Assembly (NCBI GenBank): GCA_963743285.1
Contig: CAVUPF010000001.1
Span: forward strand, 62,001 to 126,000
Source: CAVUPF01 sp963743285
Lineage (GTDB): Bacteria > Actinomycetota > Thermoleophilia > Solirubrobacterales > 70-9
Reading direction: 5' to 3'
Length of the DNA: 64,000 bases
Positions 23,638 to 33,397 of this stretch are shown here, one piece after another. The first letter of the stretch is position 1. The number at the start of each line of letters is the position of its first letter. The notes beneath the pieces were generated by a model, which had not been told where the DNA came from, did not search any database, and saw only the letters and a list, made by a program, of their open reading frames with translations. Position numbers and translations under genes: made by a program.

Positions 23638-24435
23638 ATGAGCAAGTCAGCCGAGCTCAGAGCCAAGCCGCCCGCCGCCAAGATGACGATCGGCGAGCTG
23701 GCCCGCCGCACCGGGATGACGGTGCGCAACATTCGCGCCCACCAGACGCGCGGCCTGCTGCCGCCGCCGGAGGTGCACGGCCGCACCGGCTACTACGGCG
23801 AGGAGCACGTCGCCCGCATCGCCCTTACCCGCGAGATGCAGGCCGACGGCCTCAACCTGGAGGCGATCCGCCGCCTGCTCGAGGGGGTCGACGGCAGCGG
23901 CAACGAGATCCTCGACTTCACCCGTGCCCTGCGCGTCCCCTTCGAGGACGAGGCGCCGGAGATCGTCGAGCCGGAGGAGTTGGCGAGCATGTGGGGGGGC
24001 GCCGGCCGGGCCGACCCGGCGCTGGTGCGACGAGCCGAAAAGCTCGGCATCCTGCGCGAGCTGCCCGACGGACGCATCGAGGTGATCAGCCCGCGCCTGC
24101 AGCGGGCCGGGGTAGCGTTGGCCGAGCTCGGAGTCAGCCCCGACGCGACCCTTCTCACAGCGGAAAAGATCCGCCATCACGCCGAGGGCGCAGCCCGGGC
24201 CTTCGTCGACCTCTTCGTCGAGGAGATCTGGAAGCCGTTCGAGCGGGCCGGCCGTCCCGAGCAGGACTGGCCCAAGGTCCGCGAGGCGCTGGACCGGGTG
24301 CGCCCGCTCGCCTCCAGTGCCCTGCTCGCCACCTTCCAGATCACGATGAGCGAGGCAACCGAGAAGGCCAGCGAACGCACCCTCCAAGTCGCCGCCGGCA
24401 AGTCGCCGAAGCGCAAGAAGCGCCGCCGCCGCTGA
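23638..24435 (+). CDS. MerR-family transcriptional regulator with long C-terminal domain
   Basis: 265 residues. The MerR winged helix is at ~15-85: MTIGELARRTGMTVRNIRAH, GLLPPPEVHGRTGYYGEEHV and LTREMQADGLNLEAIRRLLE. The C-terminal ~175 residues are helical and may bind an effector; no Cys-based metal site is visible. The tail is a run of Lys/Arg (KRKKRRRR). It precedes the dCTP deaminase gene on the same strand by 74 bp, but a shared role is not obvious. Confidence 0.85.
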   Translation: MSKSAELRAKPPAAKMTIGELARRTGMTVRNIRAHQTRGLLPPPEVHGRTGYYGEEHVARIALTREMQADGLNLEAIRRLLEGVDGSGNEILDFTRALRVPFEDEAPEIVEPEELASMWGGAGRADPALVRRAEKLGILRELPDGRIEVISPRLQRAGVALAELGVSPDATLLTAEKIRHHAEGAARAFVDLFVEEIWKPFERAGRPEQDWPKVREALDRVRPLASSALLATFQITMSEATEKASERTLQVAAGKSPKRKKRRRR

Positions 24436-24509
24436 GCGCCGCATAATCTCTGCCGGTGAGCGAGGCGGCGACAGCGGGCGAGGGCGCGGTCGGCGCGGCG
24501 GGGAGCACG

Positions 24510-25670
24510 ATGGCGGCCGGAGTGCTGCCCTCCCAGGAGTTGAGCCGGGCGATCGAGGCGGAGTGGGTCAGCTCCGGGGATTACCGCATCCGCCCCGAGG
24601 CGATCCAGCCGGCGAGCATCGATCTGCGCCTCGGCGACTTCGCTTGGGCGCTGCGCTGCAGCTTCCTCCCCGACGTCGACTCGACCGTCGAGGAGAAGAT
24701 CGACGGGCTCGCCTTCCAGAGGATCGACCTGCGCGACGGTGCCGTGCTGGAGCGCGACCGCCCCTACCTGGTGCCGCTGATCGAGGAGCTGGCGCTGCCC
24801 GCCGAGCTGCGGGCGAAAGCGAACCCGAAGAGCTCGACCGGGCGCCTGGATGTCTTTACCCGGGTCATCACCGATCGCCACCATCGCTTCGATGAGATCC
24901 ACGCCGGGTACCGGGGCAGGCTCTACCTGGAGATCGTGCCGCGCTCCTTCGCGATCCAGGTCAAGACCGGCCTCTCGCTCAACCAGCTGCGCCTCACCCG
25001 TGGCGACGTCCGCCTCGGCGACGACGACATCCGCCGCCTGCAGGCCGAGTTCCCGCTGCTCTACCTCGACTCCCACGCGCTGCGCGAGTCCGAGCTGGCG
25101 CTCGCCGACGGGCTCTTCCTCAGCGTCGACCTCTCGGGGCCCGCCGACCGCGTGGTCGGTTACCGGGCGAAGAAGAACAGCCTCCCGGTCGACCTGGCCC
25201 GGGTGCGCGCCTACCGCTGGACCGACTACTGGGACCCCGTTTTCCCCGAGCCGGGCGGGCGGATCGTCCTGGAGCCGGAGATCTTCTACCTGCTGCTCTC
25301 CGCCGAGGGAGTCTGCATCCCGCCGCAGATCGCGGCCGAGATGATGGCCTACGACCCGACCGCCGGCGAGCTCCGAACCCACTATGCCGGCTTCTTTGAC
25401 CCGGGCTTCGGTTACGACCCGGTCTCCGACCGCCACGGCAGCCGCGCCGCGCTGGAGGTGCGGGCCCGCGATGTCTCCTTCATGGTCGAGCACCGCCAGC
25501 CCGTCTGCAAGCTGGGCCTGGAGCGGATGGCCGCCCCTGCCGAGCGCCTCTACGGCCAAGGGCTGGGGTCCAGCTACCAGGGCCAGGTGACGATGCTGAG
25601 CAAGCACTTCGAGGAGCAGACGGCGGGCGGGCAGCCACCGTCAGCCGGCGGCCCCGAGCCGGCGGCCTGA
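24510..25670 (+). CDS. dcd: dCTP deaminase, two-domain (long) form
   Basis: A 386-residue 2'-deoxycytidine 5'-triphosphate deaminase of the long type with two dUTPase-like folds, converting dCTP to dUTP for dTMP supply. GVLPSQELSRAIEAEW opens the first domain, RAKANPKSSTGRLDVFTRVI carries the conserved Arg/Ser and substrate-binding residues, and the second domain has THYAGFFDPGFGYDPVSD and RAALEVRARDVSFMVEHRQP. ATG 24510 is preferred because GGGGAG precedes it and it sits just before the conserved VLPSQE; a GTG at 24456 would add a low-complexity extension. The short standalone Dcd is ~190 residues. Confidence 0.85.
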   Translation: MAAGVLPSQELSRAIEAEWVSSGDYRIRPEAIQPASIDLRLGDFAWALRCSFLPDVDSTVEEKIDGLAFQRIDLRDGAVLERDRPYLVPLIEELALPAELRAKANPKSSTGRLDVFTRVITDRHHRFDEIHAGYRGRLYLEIVPRSFAIQVKTGLSLNQLRLTRGDVRLGDDDIRRLQAEFPLLYLDSHALRESELALADGLFLSVDLSGPADRVVGYRAKKNSLPVDLARVRAYRWTDYWDPVFPEPGGRIVLEPEIFYLLLSAEGVCIPPQIAAEMMAYDPTAGELRTHYAGFFDPGFGYDPVSDRHGSRAALEVRARDVSFMVEHRQPVCKLGLERMAAPAERLYGQGLGSSYQGQVTMLSKHFEEQTAGGQPPSAGGPEPAA

Positions 25671-25675
25671 TCAGG

Positions 25676-25771
25676 TCAGGCTTCGACCGAGGAACCCGCC
25701 ATCCGGTCCCAGAGTGCGAACGCGGCGTCCTCGACGTAGTTCGGCCGGTGGTCGGCGAAGAAGGCGTGGCC
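25676..25771 (-). pseudogene. C-terminal relic of a dienelactone hydrolase-family gene
   Basis: The frame ending at TGA 25676-25678 reads GHAFFADHRPNYVEDAAF followed by ALWDRMAGSSVEA. This is the family's C-terminal block (HGFFND.RP.Y...AA..AW.R), including the catalytic His. Nothing else of the gene remains; the sequence joins directly to the ABC ATPase relic. Confidence 0.65.
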
Positions 25772-26035
25772 AGCGCAGCGATTCTTTCCTGACGTCGTGG
25801 CCGGCGACGAAGGCGCGGCCGCCGTCGGGGCGCAGCAGCGTGGTGATCACCCGCAAGGTGGTGGTCTTGCGGGCCCCTTTGGGCCCCAGCAGGCCGAAGG
25901 CCTCGCCGCGGCCGACCGAGAATGAGACCCCGTCGACGGCGCGCAGCTCGCCGAAGGTGACGATCAGGTCCTCGACCTGCACGGTCGGCGTGGCGATGGC
26001 GCCTGCTCGGAGGCGATGGCGACCTCGTCGCTCAT
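25772..26035 (-). pseudogene. truncated, P-loop-defective ABC ATPase
   Basis: ATG 26035 overlaps the MerR stop (ATGA). The start frame MSDEVAIASEQA is broken by a 1-base loss near 26005, after which the other frame gives IATPTVQVEDLIVTFGELRA and VDGVSFSVGRGEAFGLLGPK. Walker A is GPKGARKTTT instead of GPNGAGKTTT, so the P-loop Gly is Arg. The gene ends after ~95 codons at GHDVRKESLRWP, where it is joined to a hydrolase relic; signature and Walker B are missing. Originally it was the ATPase of a daunorubicin-type exporter in the MFS-MerR operon. Confidence 0.85.
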
Positions 26036-26511
26036 CTGGCCGCTCCACCGGCGCTTGCCTGATCGGCGCCGAGCTCCCGGAGCCGACCCTGGATGCGCTT
26101 GCGCCTTGCCAGCAGCTCCCCTTCCAGCTTGGCGATCTCGTCGCGGCGGCGGCGCGCCAGCTCGAGCTGGCGGGCGATGTGGACGAGCGACTCATCGAGG
26201 ATCTGGCGGCGGCGGACCGGGTCCTCGACGCCGCTGTGCCACTCGCGGCGCAGGGCGTTGCGGGCGTCCTCGGCCTCGACCAGCTCCTTCAGCTCCTCCA
26301 GCGACACTCCCAAGAGGTCTTTCAAGCGCAGCAGATCGGTGAGCCGCTCGACGTCGACCTCGGCGTAGGTGCGGTGGGCGCCGGGCTCGCGACCGCCGGC
26401 GACGGGCAGCAGGCCGATCTCCTCGTAGTAGCGGATGGTGCGCGGCGTGGTGCCGGCCAGCTTGGCGACGTCGCCGATCCGCAGCTCCGCATCGGCGCGA
26501 CCGATGCTCAT
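26032..26511 (-). CDS. MerR-family regulator
   Basis: 159 residues. ELRIGDVAKLAGTTPRTIRY and YEEIGLLPVAGGREPGAHRT form the winged helix (~9-50), followed by DVERLTDLLRLKDLLGVSLEEL and a long basic coiled coil (~95-145) that would dimerise. No Cys metal site is present, so it probably senses an organic ligand. Its ATG overlaps the stop of the upstream MFS gene (ATGA), forming an operon MFS-MerR-ABC relic. It likely controls the divergent promoter at ~28.05 kb (inferred). Confidence 0.88.
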   Translation of the reverse strand: MSIGRADAELRIGDVAKLAGTTPRTIRYYEEIGLLPVAGGREPGAHRTYAEVDVERLTDLLRLKDLLGVSLEELKELVEAEDARNALRREWHSGVEDPVRRRQILDESLVHIARQLELARRRRDEIAKLEGELLARRKRIQGRLRELGADQASAGGAAR

Positions 26512-28046
26512 GGAATCGCCTCGACCTCCTCGCGGATCGCCTCCTCGACAGCTTCCGCCGGGCTGCACGGGACGGGCTCCTCGTCCACTGGGGAGACGTG
26601 GCGGGGCCGCAGCAGCGAGACCCCCGCGCCGAGCAGCGAGGTCGCCGCCAACACCCACAGCGCCGTGTGCATGTTCTGGATGAACGGCTGGAGCTGGGCT
26701 TCGGAGAGGCCTGAGGCGAGCCCGGAGAAGATCTTGAAGAGGACCGCCTTCGGTACCGCGGCGGTGATGATCGCCAGCACGAAGGCGATCGAGATCACCG
26801 CTCCGGTGTTCTGCAGCATCATCCTGGCGCCAGCGGCGATCCCGCGCCGGTTGGTCGGCACCGTCCCCATCATCGCCGCCGTGTTGGGCGAGTTGAACAT
26901 CCCCGAGCCGATTCCGACCATTCCCAGCCACAGCATGCCCTGCCAGTAAGGGCTGTGGGCCTGAAGCGTGGTCATCAGCGCCAAAGCCACGGCGCTGAGG
27001 ACCATTCCCAGCGCCGCCAGCATCCGCGAGCCGTGGCGGTCGGCCCAGATCCCGGCCAGCGGCGAGGCGATCAGCATCCCGATCGCCATCGGGGCGAGCT
27101 TGATCCCGGCGATGATCGGGCTGTCGCCCTGGGCTCCCTGGTAGTAGAAGACGAAGACGAAGAGCAGCGCGAAGCGCGAGAGCCCGTTGATGAAGGCGGC
27201 GCCGCTGGCCGCCGCGAACAGTCGGTTGCGGAAGATCGAGAGGTCGAGCATCGGGGCGCGGGCGCGGCTCTCGATCACCACGAAGAGGGGAAGCAGGACC
27301 GCGGAGACCGCGAGGCTGCCGATCACCAGCGGCTCATCCCAGCCCGAGATGCCGCCACGCGAGAGCCCGTAGACGAGGCCGGTCAGCCCGACCACGAAGG
27401 TCAGGGTGCCGAGCAGGTCGAGGCCGCGCTCGGCGTCGCGGCGGGCCAGCTCGCGTAGGACCAGCGCCCCCCAGGCGGCGCCGGCCAGGGCAAGCGGCAC
27501 GTTGAACCAGAAGACCCAGTGCCAGGAGATCGCGACCAGGGCGCCGCCCAGCACCGGGCCGAGCACCAGCCCCACCGCGGCGACCATCGTGTTGGTGCCC
27601 ATCGCCAGGCCGAGCTGCTCTTTGGGGAAGGCGTCGGTGACGAGCGCCGCCGCGTTGGCGAAGAGGAAGGCTCCGCCGATGCCCTGGACGATCCGCCAGA
27701 CAATCAGCTGGGTGCCGTTGGCCGAGAAGCCGGCGCCGAGCGAGGCGGCGGCGAAGACGAGGAAGCCGGCGATGTAGGCCGTCTTGCGGCCGAAGAGGTC
27801 GGAGAGGCGGCCGGCGGTGAGGACCAGCACCGTCGAGGAGATCATGTAGGCGAGGATCACCCAGACGAGCTGGAGCAGCGAGGTGCCGAGCGAGCGCTCC
27901 AGGTCCGGCAGGGCGATGATCAGCGTCCCCGAGTTGGTCGCCACCAGCAGCATCCCGAGGCTGGTGCAGGAGAGCGCCCACCACTTGTAGTTGGCGTGAT
28001 CGGCGGAGACTCCGGGGCCAGCTCGAAATCTCTTTTTTACGTTCAC
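26508..28046 (-). CDS. MFS transporter, DHA2 family
   Basis: 512 residues with 14 helices. Motifs: GTLIIALPDLERSLGTS in helix 1, the loop 2-3 motif GRLSDLFGRKTAY, and LGPVLGGALVAISWHWVFWFNVP around helices 5-6. The C-terminus is acidic (EEVEAIP). Start taken at GTG 28046 (VNVKKRFRAGPGVS); it lies inside a palindromic MerR-type operator, so the true start may be leaderless or slightly different. Cotranscribed with the MerR gene. Substrate unknown; exporter under a ligand-sensing regulator is the simplest reading. Confidence 0.9.
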   Translation of the reverse strand: MNVKKRFRAGPGVSADHANYKWWALSCTSLGMLLVATNSGTLIIALPDLERSLGTSLLQLVWVILAYMISSTVLVLTAGRLSDLFGRKTAYIAGFLVFAAASLGAGFSANGTQLIVWRIVQGIGGAFLFANAAALVTDAFPKEQLGLAMGTNTMVAAVGLVLGPVLGGALVAISWHWVFWFNVPLALAGAAWGALVLRELARRDAERGLDLLGTLTFVVGLTGLVYGLSRGGISGWDEPLVIGSLAVSAVLLPLFVVIESRARAPMLDLSIFRNRLFAAASGAAFINGLSRFALLFVFVFYYQGAQGDSPIIAGIKLAPMAIGMLIASPLAGIWADRHGSRMLAALGMVLSAVALALMTTLQAHSPYWQGMLWLGMVGIGSGMFNSPNTAAMMGTVPTNRRGIAAGARMMLQNTGAVISIAFVLAIITAAVPKAVLFKIFSGLASGLSEAQLQPFIQNMHTALWVLAATSLLGAGVSLLRPRHVSPVDEEPVPCSPAEAVEEAIREEVEAIP

Positions 28047-28051
28047 GTCAA
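28036..28051. promoter_or_regulatory. candidate MerR-type operator
   Basis: TTTACGTTCACGTCAA is a near-palindrome of the TTTACGTxxACGTAAA kind bound by LiuR-like MerR regulators. It lies in the divergent region between the MFS-MerR operon and the YtoQ gene (28080) and covers the proposed GTG start of the MFS gene. Confidence 0.5.
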
Positions 28052-28079
28052 CTATTGTAGCGCCGATTAGAATCTGGCT

Positions 28080-28541
28080 GTGGGCGAGCGGACCTGGAAC
28101 GTCTATCTCTCCGGGGAGATCCATTCCGATTGGCGTGAGCGGATCGAGGCCGGGGCGCGAGAGGCCGGCCTGCCGGTCTGCTTCTCGGCCCCGGTCACCG
28201 ACCACGCCGCATCTGACGATGCCGGGACCGCGACATTGGCGCAGGAGGGCGAGGCCTTCTGGCGCGACCACATGGGGGCCGGGGTCAACGCGATCCGCAC
28301 CCAGACGCTGATCCGCGCCGCCGATCTCCTCGTCGTTCGCTTCGGCGACAAATACCGTCAGTGGAACGCTGCCTTTGACGCCGGCTATGCCGCCGCGCTC
28401 GGCAAGCCGATCCTCACCCTGCACGACGCCGAGCTCGACCACGCTCTCAAGGAGCTCGACCGCGCCGCTCTGGCGACGGCCCGCACCGCCGAACAGGTCG
28501 TCAACGTCTTGCGCTACGCGGTCAGCGGCGAGCTGCCGTAG
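28080..28541 (+). CDS. ytoQ: YtoQ family protein
   Basis: 153 residues. WNVYLSGEIHSDWRERIEAG, PVTDHAASDDAG and LIRAADLLVVRFGDKYRQWN with DAGYAAALGKPILTLHD are the conserved blocks of this small family. It has a nucleoside 2-deoxyribosyltransferase-like fold, but its reaction is not established. GTG 28080 is used; length is as usual. Divergent from the MFS-MerR operon and followed 19 bp later by an SOS box. Confidence 0.88.
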   Translation: MGERTWNVYLSGEIHSDWRERIEAGAREAGLPVCFSAPVTDHAASDDAGTATLAQEGEAFWRDHMGAGVNAIRTQTLIRAADLLVVRFGDKYRQWNAAFDAGYAAALGKPILTLHDAELDHALKELDRAALATARTAEQVVNVLRYAVSGELP

Positions 28542-28560
28542 GCCGTCGTTCCGTCCGGCT

Positions 28561-28586
28561 CGCATACGAACATCTGTTCGTATGCG
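28561..28586. promoter_or_regulatory. extended SOS box (LexA-type operator)
   Basis: Two perfect 12-base arms, CGCATACGAACA (28561-28572) and its complement (28575-28586), flank TC. The core GAACATCTGTTC is a LexA operator of the Gram-positive type. The right arm includes the ATG (28582) of the radical-SAM gene, so bound repressor would block both transcription and, if leaderless, the start codon. Confidence 0.85.
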
Positions 28587-29619
28587 ATGGGACGAGCAGC
28601 GAGTCGAGCGGGACCTGCGACTGCCGGGCGTCGGGGACGGGTCGGTGGTTCGCACCTTCGATGCGCCGGAGGCGATGGGGATCAACTTCCATGAGGTGCG
28701 GGCGCGCTCGGCGCTCAACCGGGTGTCCGGCGGGCGCTACGGGTTCGGCTGGACGATCAACCCGTATCGGGGATGCACTCATGCCTGTGTTTTCTGCTTT
28801 GCTCGAAGAACCCATACCTTTCTCGACTTCGACGCAGGACGGGACTTCGAGCGGGAGATCGTGGTCAAGGTGAACGTGCCGGAGCTGCTGCGGGCCGAGC
28901 TGGCGCGGCCGAGCTGGAAACGGGACCTGGTCGCGCTGGGGACGAACACCGACCCCTATCAGTGGGTCGAGAGCCGCTACCGGATGATGCCCGAGATCAT
29001 CGCGGCGCTGGAGGCGGCGGGGACCCCCGTCTCGGTGCTGACCAAGTCGCCGCTGGTGCTGCGCGACATCGAGCTCTACGAACGGATGTCGAGGCGCCTT
29101 CCCGTCTCCGTCAACCTCTCCGTCCCAACCCTCGATGAGAAGGCCTGGCGGGCGACCGAGCCCCACACCCCCAGCCCCAGTGCCCGCCTCGACGCGGTCG
29201 CCGAGCTGCGCCGCCGCGGCATCGACTCCGGCGTCCTGATCGCCCCGCTGATGCCCGGCATAAACGACACCCCCGAGCAGGTCCAGCCGATCGTCGACCG
29301 AGCCCGCGAGGCGCAGGCGACCTTCCTCGGCGGCGTCGCCCTCCACCTCCGAGACGAGGTCCGCGATGTCTTCTTCGCCTGGCTTCAGGCCAAACGCCCC
29401 GACCTCATCCCCCGCTACGAGAAGCTCTATGCCGACGGCCGGGCCTACCTGCGACAGCCTGAACGCAGCCGTCTCACCAGCGTCGTACGCGGTTGGGGGA
29501 GGGACCGGGCGAGGCCTGCGGCGGGGGGCGCGGGGGAAGGGTTGGCGGCAATCCAGGCCGGCCCACCTGTCCCCCCGACAGGGCCCGCCGGTCAGGACCG
29601 CCAGGACCGCCTGTTCTGA
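28582..29619 (+). CDS. SOS-regulated radical SAM protein, Rv2578c family
   Basis: 345 residues, homologous to mycobacterial Rv2578c and related to the SPL/Elp3-like radical SAM group. The cluster motif is C65-x3-C69-x2-C72 in NPYRGCTHACVFCFARRTH; other family blocks are VALGTNTDPYQWVE and LIAPLMPGINDT. The reaction is unknown; DNA-lesion or tRNA/nucleotide chemistry has been suggested for relatives by similarity. ATG 28582 is within the LexA palindrome. The last five residues are QDRLF, which resembles a sliding-clamp binding peptide (QxxLF). Convergent with ligC, stops adjacent. Confidence 0.85.
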   Translation: MRWDEQRVERDLRLPGVGDGSVVRTFDAPEAMGINFHEVRARSALNRVSGGRYGFGWTINPYRGCTHACVFCFARRTHTFLDFDAGRDFEREIVVKVNVPELLRAELARPSWKRDLVALGTNTDPYQWVESRYRMMPEIIAALEAAGTPVSVLTKSPLVLRDIELYERMSRRLPVSVNLSVPTLDEKAWRATEPHTPSPSARLDAVAELRRRGIDSGVLIAPLMPGINDTPEQVQPIVDRAREAQATFLGGVALHLRDEVRDVFFAWLQAKRPDLIPRYEKLYADGRAYLRQPERSRLTSVVRGWGRDRARPAAGGAGEGLAAIQAGPPVPPTGPAGQDRQDRLF

Positions 29620-30566
29620 TCAATGGCCCTCGTCGAGGTCCTCGAACCGGCATTCCTCGGGGGCCTTGTCGTCGCGGAAGCGGTGGAACCTCGCCCCATG
29701 CCGGATCCTCCCCGCCGCGGCATGGTCATAGCCGACCTCGATCACCAGCTCGGGTCGCAGCGCCACCCACTCGAGGTCACGCCCGCCGGCCCAACGGCTC
29801 GGCTCGGCGGTGCCGCGGGCGCCCGTCTCAAGCGGCGCCAACATCTCGCGCATGCTCCTTTTGGCCGCGGCGCTGAAGCCAGAGATGTGCCCGACCGAGC
29901 GCAGCTGATCGCCGTCGTAGAGGCCGAGGATCAACGAGCCAACCGTGCCCTCCTCCTTGCCCGGCCGCCAGCCCATCACCACGCAGTCGATCGTCCGCTC
30001 GCGCTTCACCTTCGCCATCCCCTTGCGCTTGCCCGGCAGGTAGGGGGCGCCGAGCTGCTTGGCCATCACGCCCTCGGTGCTCTGCAGCCATTGCTCGGCC
30101 TGCCCCGGGTCCTGGCTCAGCCGCGACAGCTCCAGCCCCGCCCGCCCCGCAAGGGCCTCCAATCGGCCGCGGCGCTCCGCCAGCGGCCTCTCCAGCATCG
30201 CCTCCTCGTCCTCGGCGAGCAGGTCGAAGACGACGTAGTCGGCGGGGATCTCCCTCGCCAGCAGCGCGATCCGCGACTCGGCCGGGTGGATGCGGCTCTG
30301 CAGGGCGTCGAACTCGAGCTCGCCCTCGGCGTCGCGGATCACCAGCTCGCCGTCGAGCACATAGCGCCCCGGCGCGAAGCGCAGCTCGGGGAAGTAGCGG
30401 GCCAGCGCTTTGCCGCCGCGCGACTGGATGTAGGCGTCTCCGCCGTCGACGAAGACGATCGCCCGGAAGCCGTCGAGCTTTTGCTCGTAGGCCCAGTCCT
30501 CTCCCCGGGGCAGCTCTTTGCGGGTCAGCGCGAGCTGCGGCTTAAGCGGCGGGGAGAGAGGGAGGG

Positions 30567-30570
<4 letters not shown>
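29620..30570 (-). CDS. ligC: ATP-dependent DNA ligase, LigC type
   Basis: 316 residues: adenylation domain then OB-fold, without an N-terminal DNA-binding domain, as in mycobacterial LigC. The nucleotidyl Lys is K31 in YEQKLDGFRA (motif I); RYVLDGELV is motif III, VFDLLAED motif IIIa, EGVMAKQL motif IV and KVKRERTIDCVV motif V. Such ligases act in excision repair gap filling. The GTG start overlaps the stop of the oppF frame (GTGA), so it is translated as the last gene of the peptide-transporter operon, which is an unusual partnership. UdgB and the SOS radical-SAM gene are nearby. Confidence 0.92.
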
Positions 30571-31403
<833 letters not shown>

Positions 31404-31407
<4 letters not shown>

Positions 31408-32441
31408 GCCGGCGCCTCCAGGCCGATTCGTCCCTCGACCTCGCGCAGCGCGCGCTTGCGCTCCGGCTCCAGCCAGCAGCGGTCGCGGTGGGCGGGGGCA
31501 TCGGCGAGGCGCGCCGCAAGCTCCGGCATCTCCGCACAGCGCCCGAAGGCGTGCGGGCAGCGCGGCCGGAAGGCGCATCCCTGGGGCGGGGCGAGAAGCG
31601 ATGGCGGCGCCCCGCCGATCTGCGGCAGCCGGTGCGGACGCGGCCGGTCGAGCCGGGTCAGCGAGCCGAGCAGGCCCCAGGTGTAGGGGTGCTGGGGGTC
31701 ATAGAAGATCTCGTCGAGAGTGCCCGCCTCGACTACCCGGCCCGCGTACATCACCAGCACCCGGTCGGCGACCTCCGCCACGACCCCGAGATCGTGGGTG
31801 ATCAGGATCGTCGCCAGCTGGCGCTCCCGGTTGAGTCGCTCCAACAGGCGCAGGATCTGGGCTTGGATGGTGACGTCGAGCGCCGTCGTCGGCTCGTCGG
31901 CGACCAGGACGCTCGGCTCCAGGGACAGTGCCATCGCGATCATCGCCCGCTGCCGCATCCCGCCCGAGAATTCGTGTGGGTAATTGTCGACTCGTCGCTC
32001 TGCGTCGGGGATGCCGACCGAGTCGAGCATCTCGACGGCGCGCTCATGGGCCTCGGGCTCGCTCATCTCGCCGCGGTGGGCGCGGATCGCCTCGACGATC
32101 TGGGCGCCTACCCTGTAGACGGGGTTAAACGAGGTCATCGGGTCCTGGAAGACCATCGCGATCTCCTCCCCGCGGAGCTTCTGCAGCGCAGCCTCATTCG
32201 CGTCGATCAGCTCCTCACCGCGCAACCTCACCGAGCCCTCGATCAGCGCATTGGCCGAGCGGGTCAGACCCATGATCGTCTGCGCGGTGACGCTCTTGCC
32301 GGACCCCGACTCACCGACGATCGCCAGCACTTCGCCGGCGCCGAGGTCAAAGGAGACACCGTCGACCGCCTGCAGCCGCCCGCCCTCGGTGGCGAAGCCG
32401 ACCCGGAGATCCTGCACCGAGAGGATCGAGCCCGCGCTCAT
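31404..32441 (-). CDS. oppD: oligopeptide/dipeptide ABC transporter ATPase (OppD/DppD)
   Basis: 345 residues. Walker A GESGSGKSV, then AMVFQDPMTSFNPVYRVG, signature HEFSGGMRQRAMIAMALS, Walker B VLVADEPTTALDVT, and the C-terminal OppD extension with the cysteine cluster GCAFRPRCPHAFGRC, which in this family can bind an Fe-S cluster. ATG 32441 overlaps the permease stop (ATGA), and its own stop overlaps the oppF ATG. Energises peptide or nickel-type solute uptake with OppF. Confidence 0.93.
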
Positions 32442-33397
32442 TGAGCCGAGGTCCCCAGCCTGACCCGCGGGTCGAGGTAGGCGTAGGCGATGTCGGCCAG
32501 CGCGTTGAAGAGGACGACGAAGAAGGCGCCGAACAGGGTCACGGCCATGATGATCGGCAGGTCGAGCTTTTCGATTCCTTCCGCGGTGTACTGGCCGACG
32601 CCGCCGAGGCTGAAGATCGCTTCGGTGAGGATCGCCGCGCCGCCGAGCGTCGCGCCGAAGTCGAGGCCGAACAGCGTCACGATCGGGATCAGCGAGTTGC
32701 GCAGCACGTGGCGCGTCATCACCCGGCGCTCGCTCAGCCCCTTGGCGCGCGCCGTTCGAACGTAGTCCTCCTTCATCGAGTCGAGCATGTTGGCGCGCAG
32801 CACCTGGCTGTAGAAGCCCGCCGAGAGCACCGCCACCGTGATCCACGGCAGGATCAGGTGGTCCGCCCATTCGAGCGGGTTTTCGGTCAGCGCTACGTAG
32901 CCGCTGGCCGGGAAGAGTTCGATCTTGTAGGTCAGGAAGTAGAGGAAGATCGCCGCCAGCCAGAAGACCGGGATCGAGATCCCGATCACTGCGAGGACCG
33001 TCAGGGCGCGGTCGGTGAGGCTGCCCTCTCTGGTCGCCGAGATGTAGCCGAAGAGGACGCCGAAGAACATCCAGATAATCGCCGCGCCTATGCAGAGGGA
33101 GAAGGTCGCCGGAATCCCCTTGACGATTTCTTCGTCGACGTTGGCTTGGCTGTTATATGAGATCAGTTCGCCGGTGAAGACCTTCTTCATCATCGTCGCG
33201 TACTGAACCGGCAGCGGCTTGTCGAATCCCCATTCCTTGGTGATGCTCGCGACCAACTGAGGAGTCGCGTTCTTGCCGGCCATCCGCTGCGCCGGGGGGG
33301 AGTTGGGGATCACGTAGAAGATCAGGAAGACGATCACCGAGACGGCGAACAGCACCAGCACCATCCCGATCAGGCGGCGGACGACGAAGCGGGCCAT
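32438..33397 (-). CDS. oppB: oligopeptide ABC transporter permease (OppB/DppB)
   Basis: 319 residues, six helices. Start at ATG 33397 (MARFVVRRLIGMVLVL), the standard OppB N-terminus; further upstream the frame belongs to another gene. The EAA loop EDYVRTARAKGLSERRVMTRH (~ residues 225-245) docks onto the ATPases. Overlaps oppC upstream (shared TCA/CAT) and oppD downstream. Forms the membrane channel with OppC. Confidence 0.93.
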   Translation of the reverse strand: MARFVVRRLIGMVLVLFAVSVIVFLIFYVIPNSPPAQRMAGKNATPQLVASITKEWGFDKPLPVQYATMMKKVFTGELISYNSQANVDEEIVKGIPATFSLCIGAAIIWMFFGVLFGYISATREGSLTDRALTVLAVIGISIPVFWLAAIFLYFLTYKIELFPASGYVALTENPLEWADHLILPWITVAVLSAGFYSQVLRANMLDSMKEDYVRTARAKGLSERRVMTRHVLRNSLIPIVTLFGLDFGATLGGAAILTEAIFSLGGVGQYTAEGIEKLDLPIIMAVTLFGAFFVVLFNALADIAYAYLDPRVRLGTSAQ

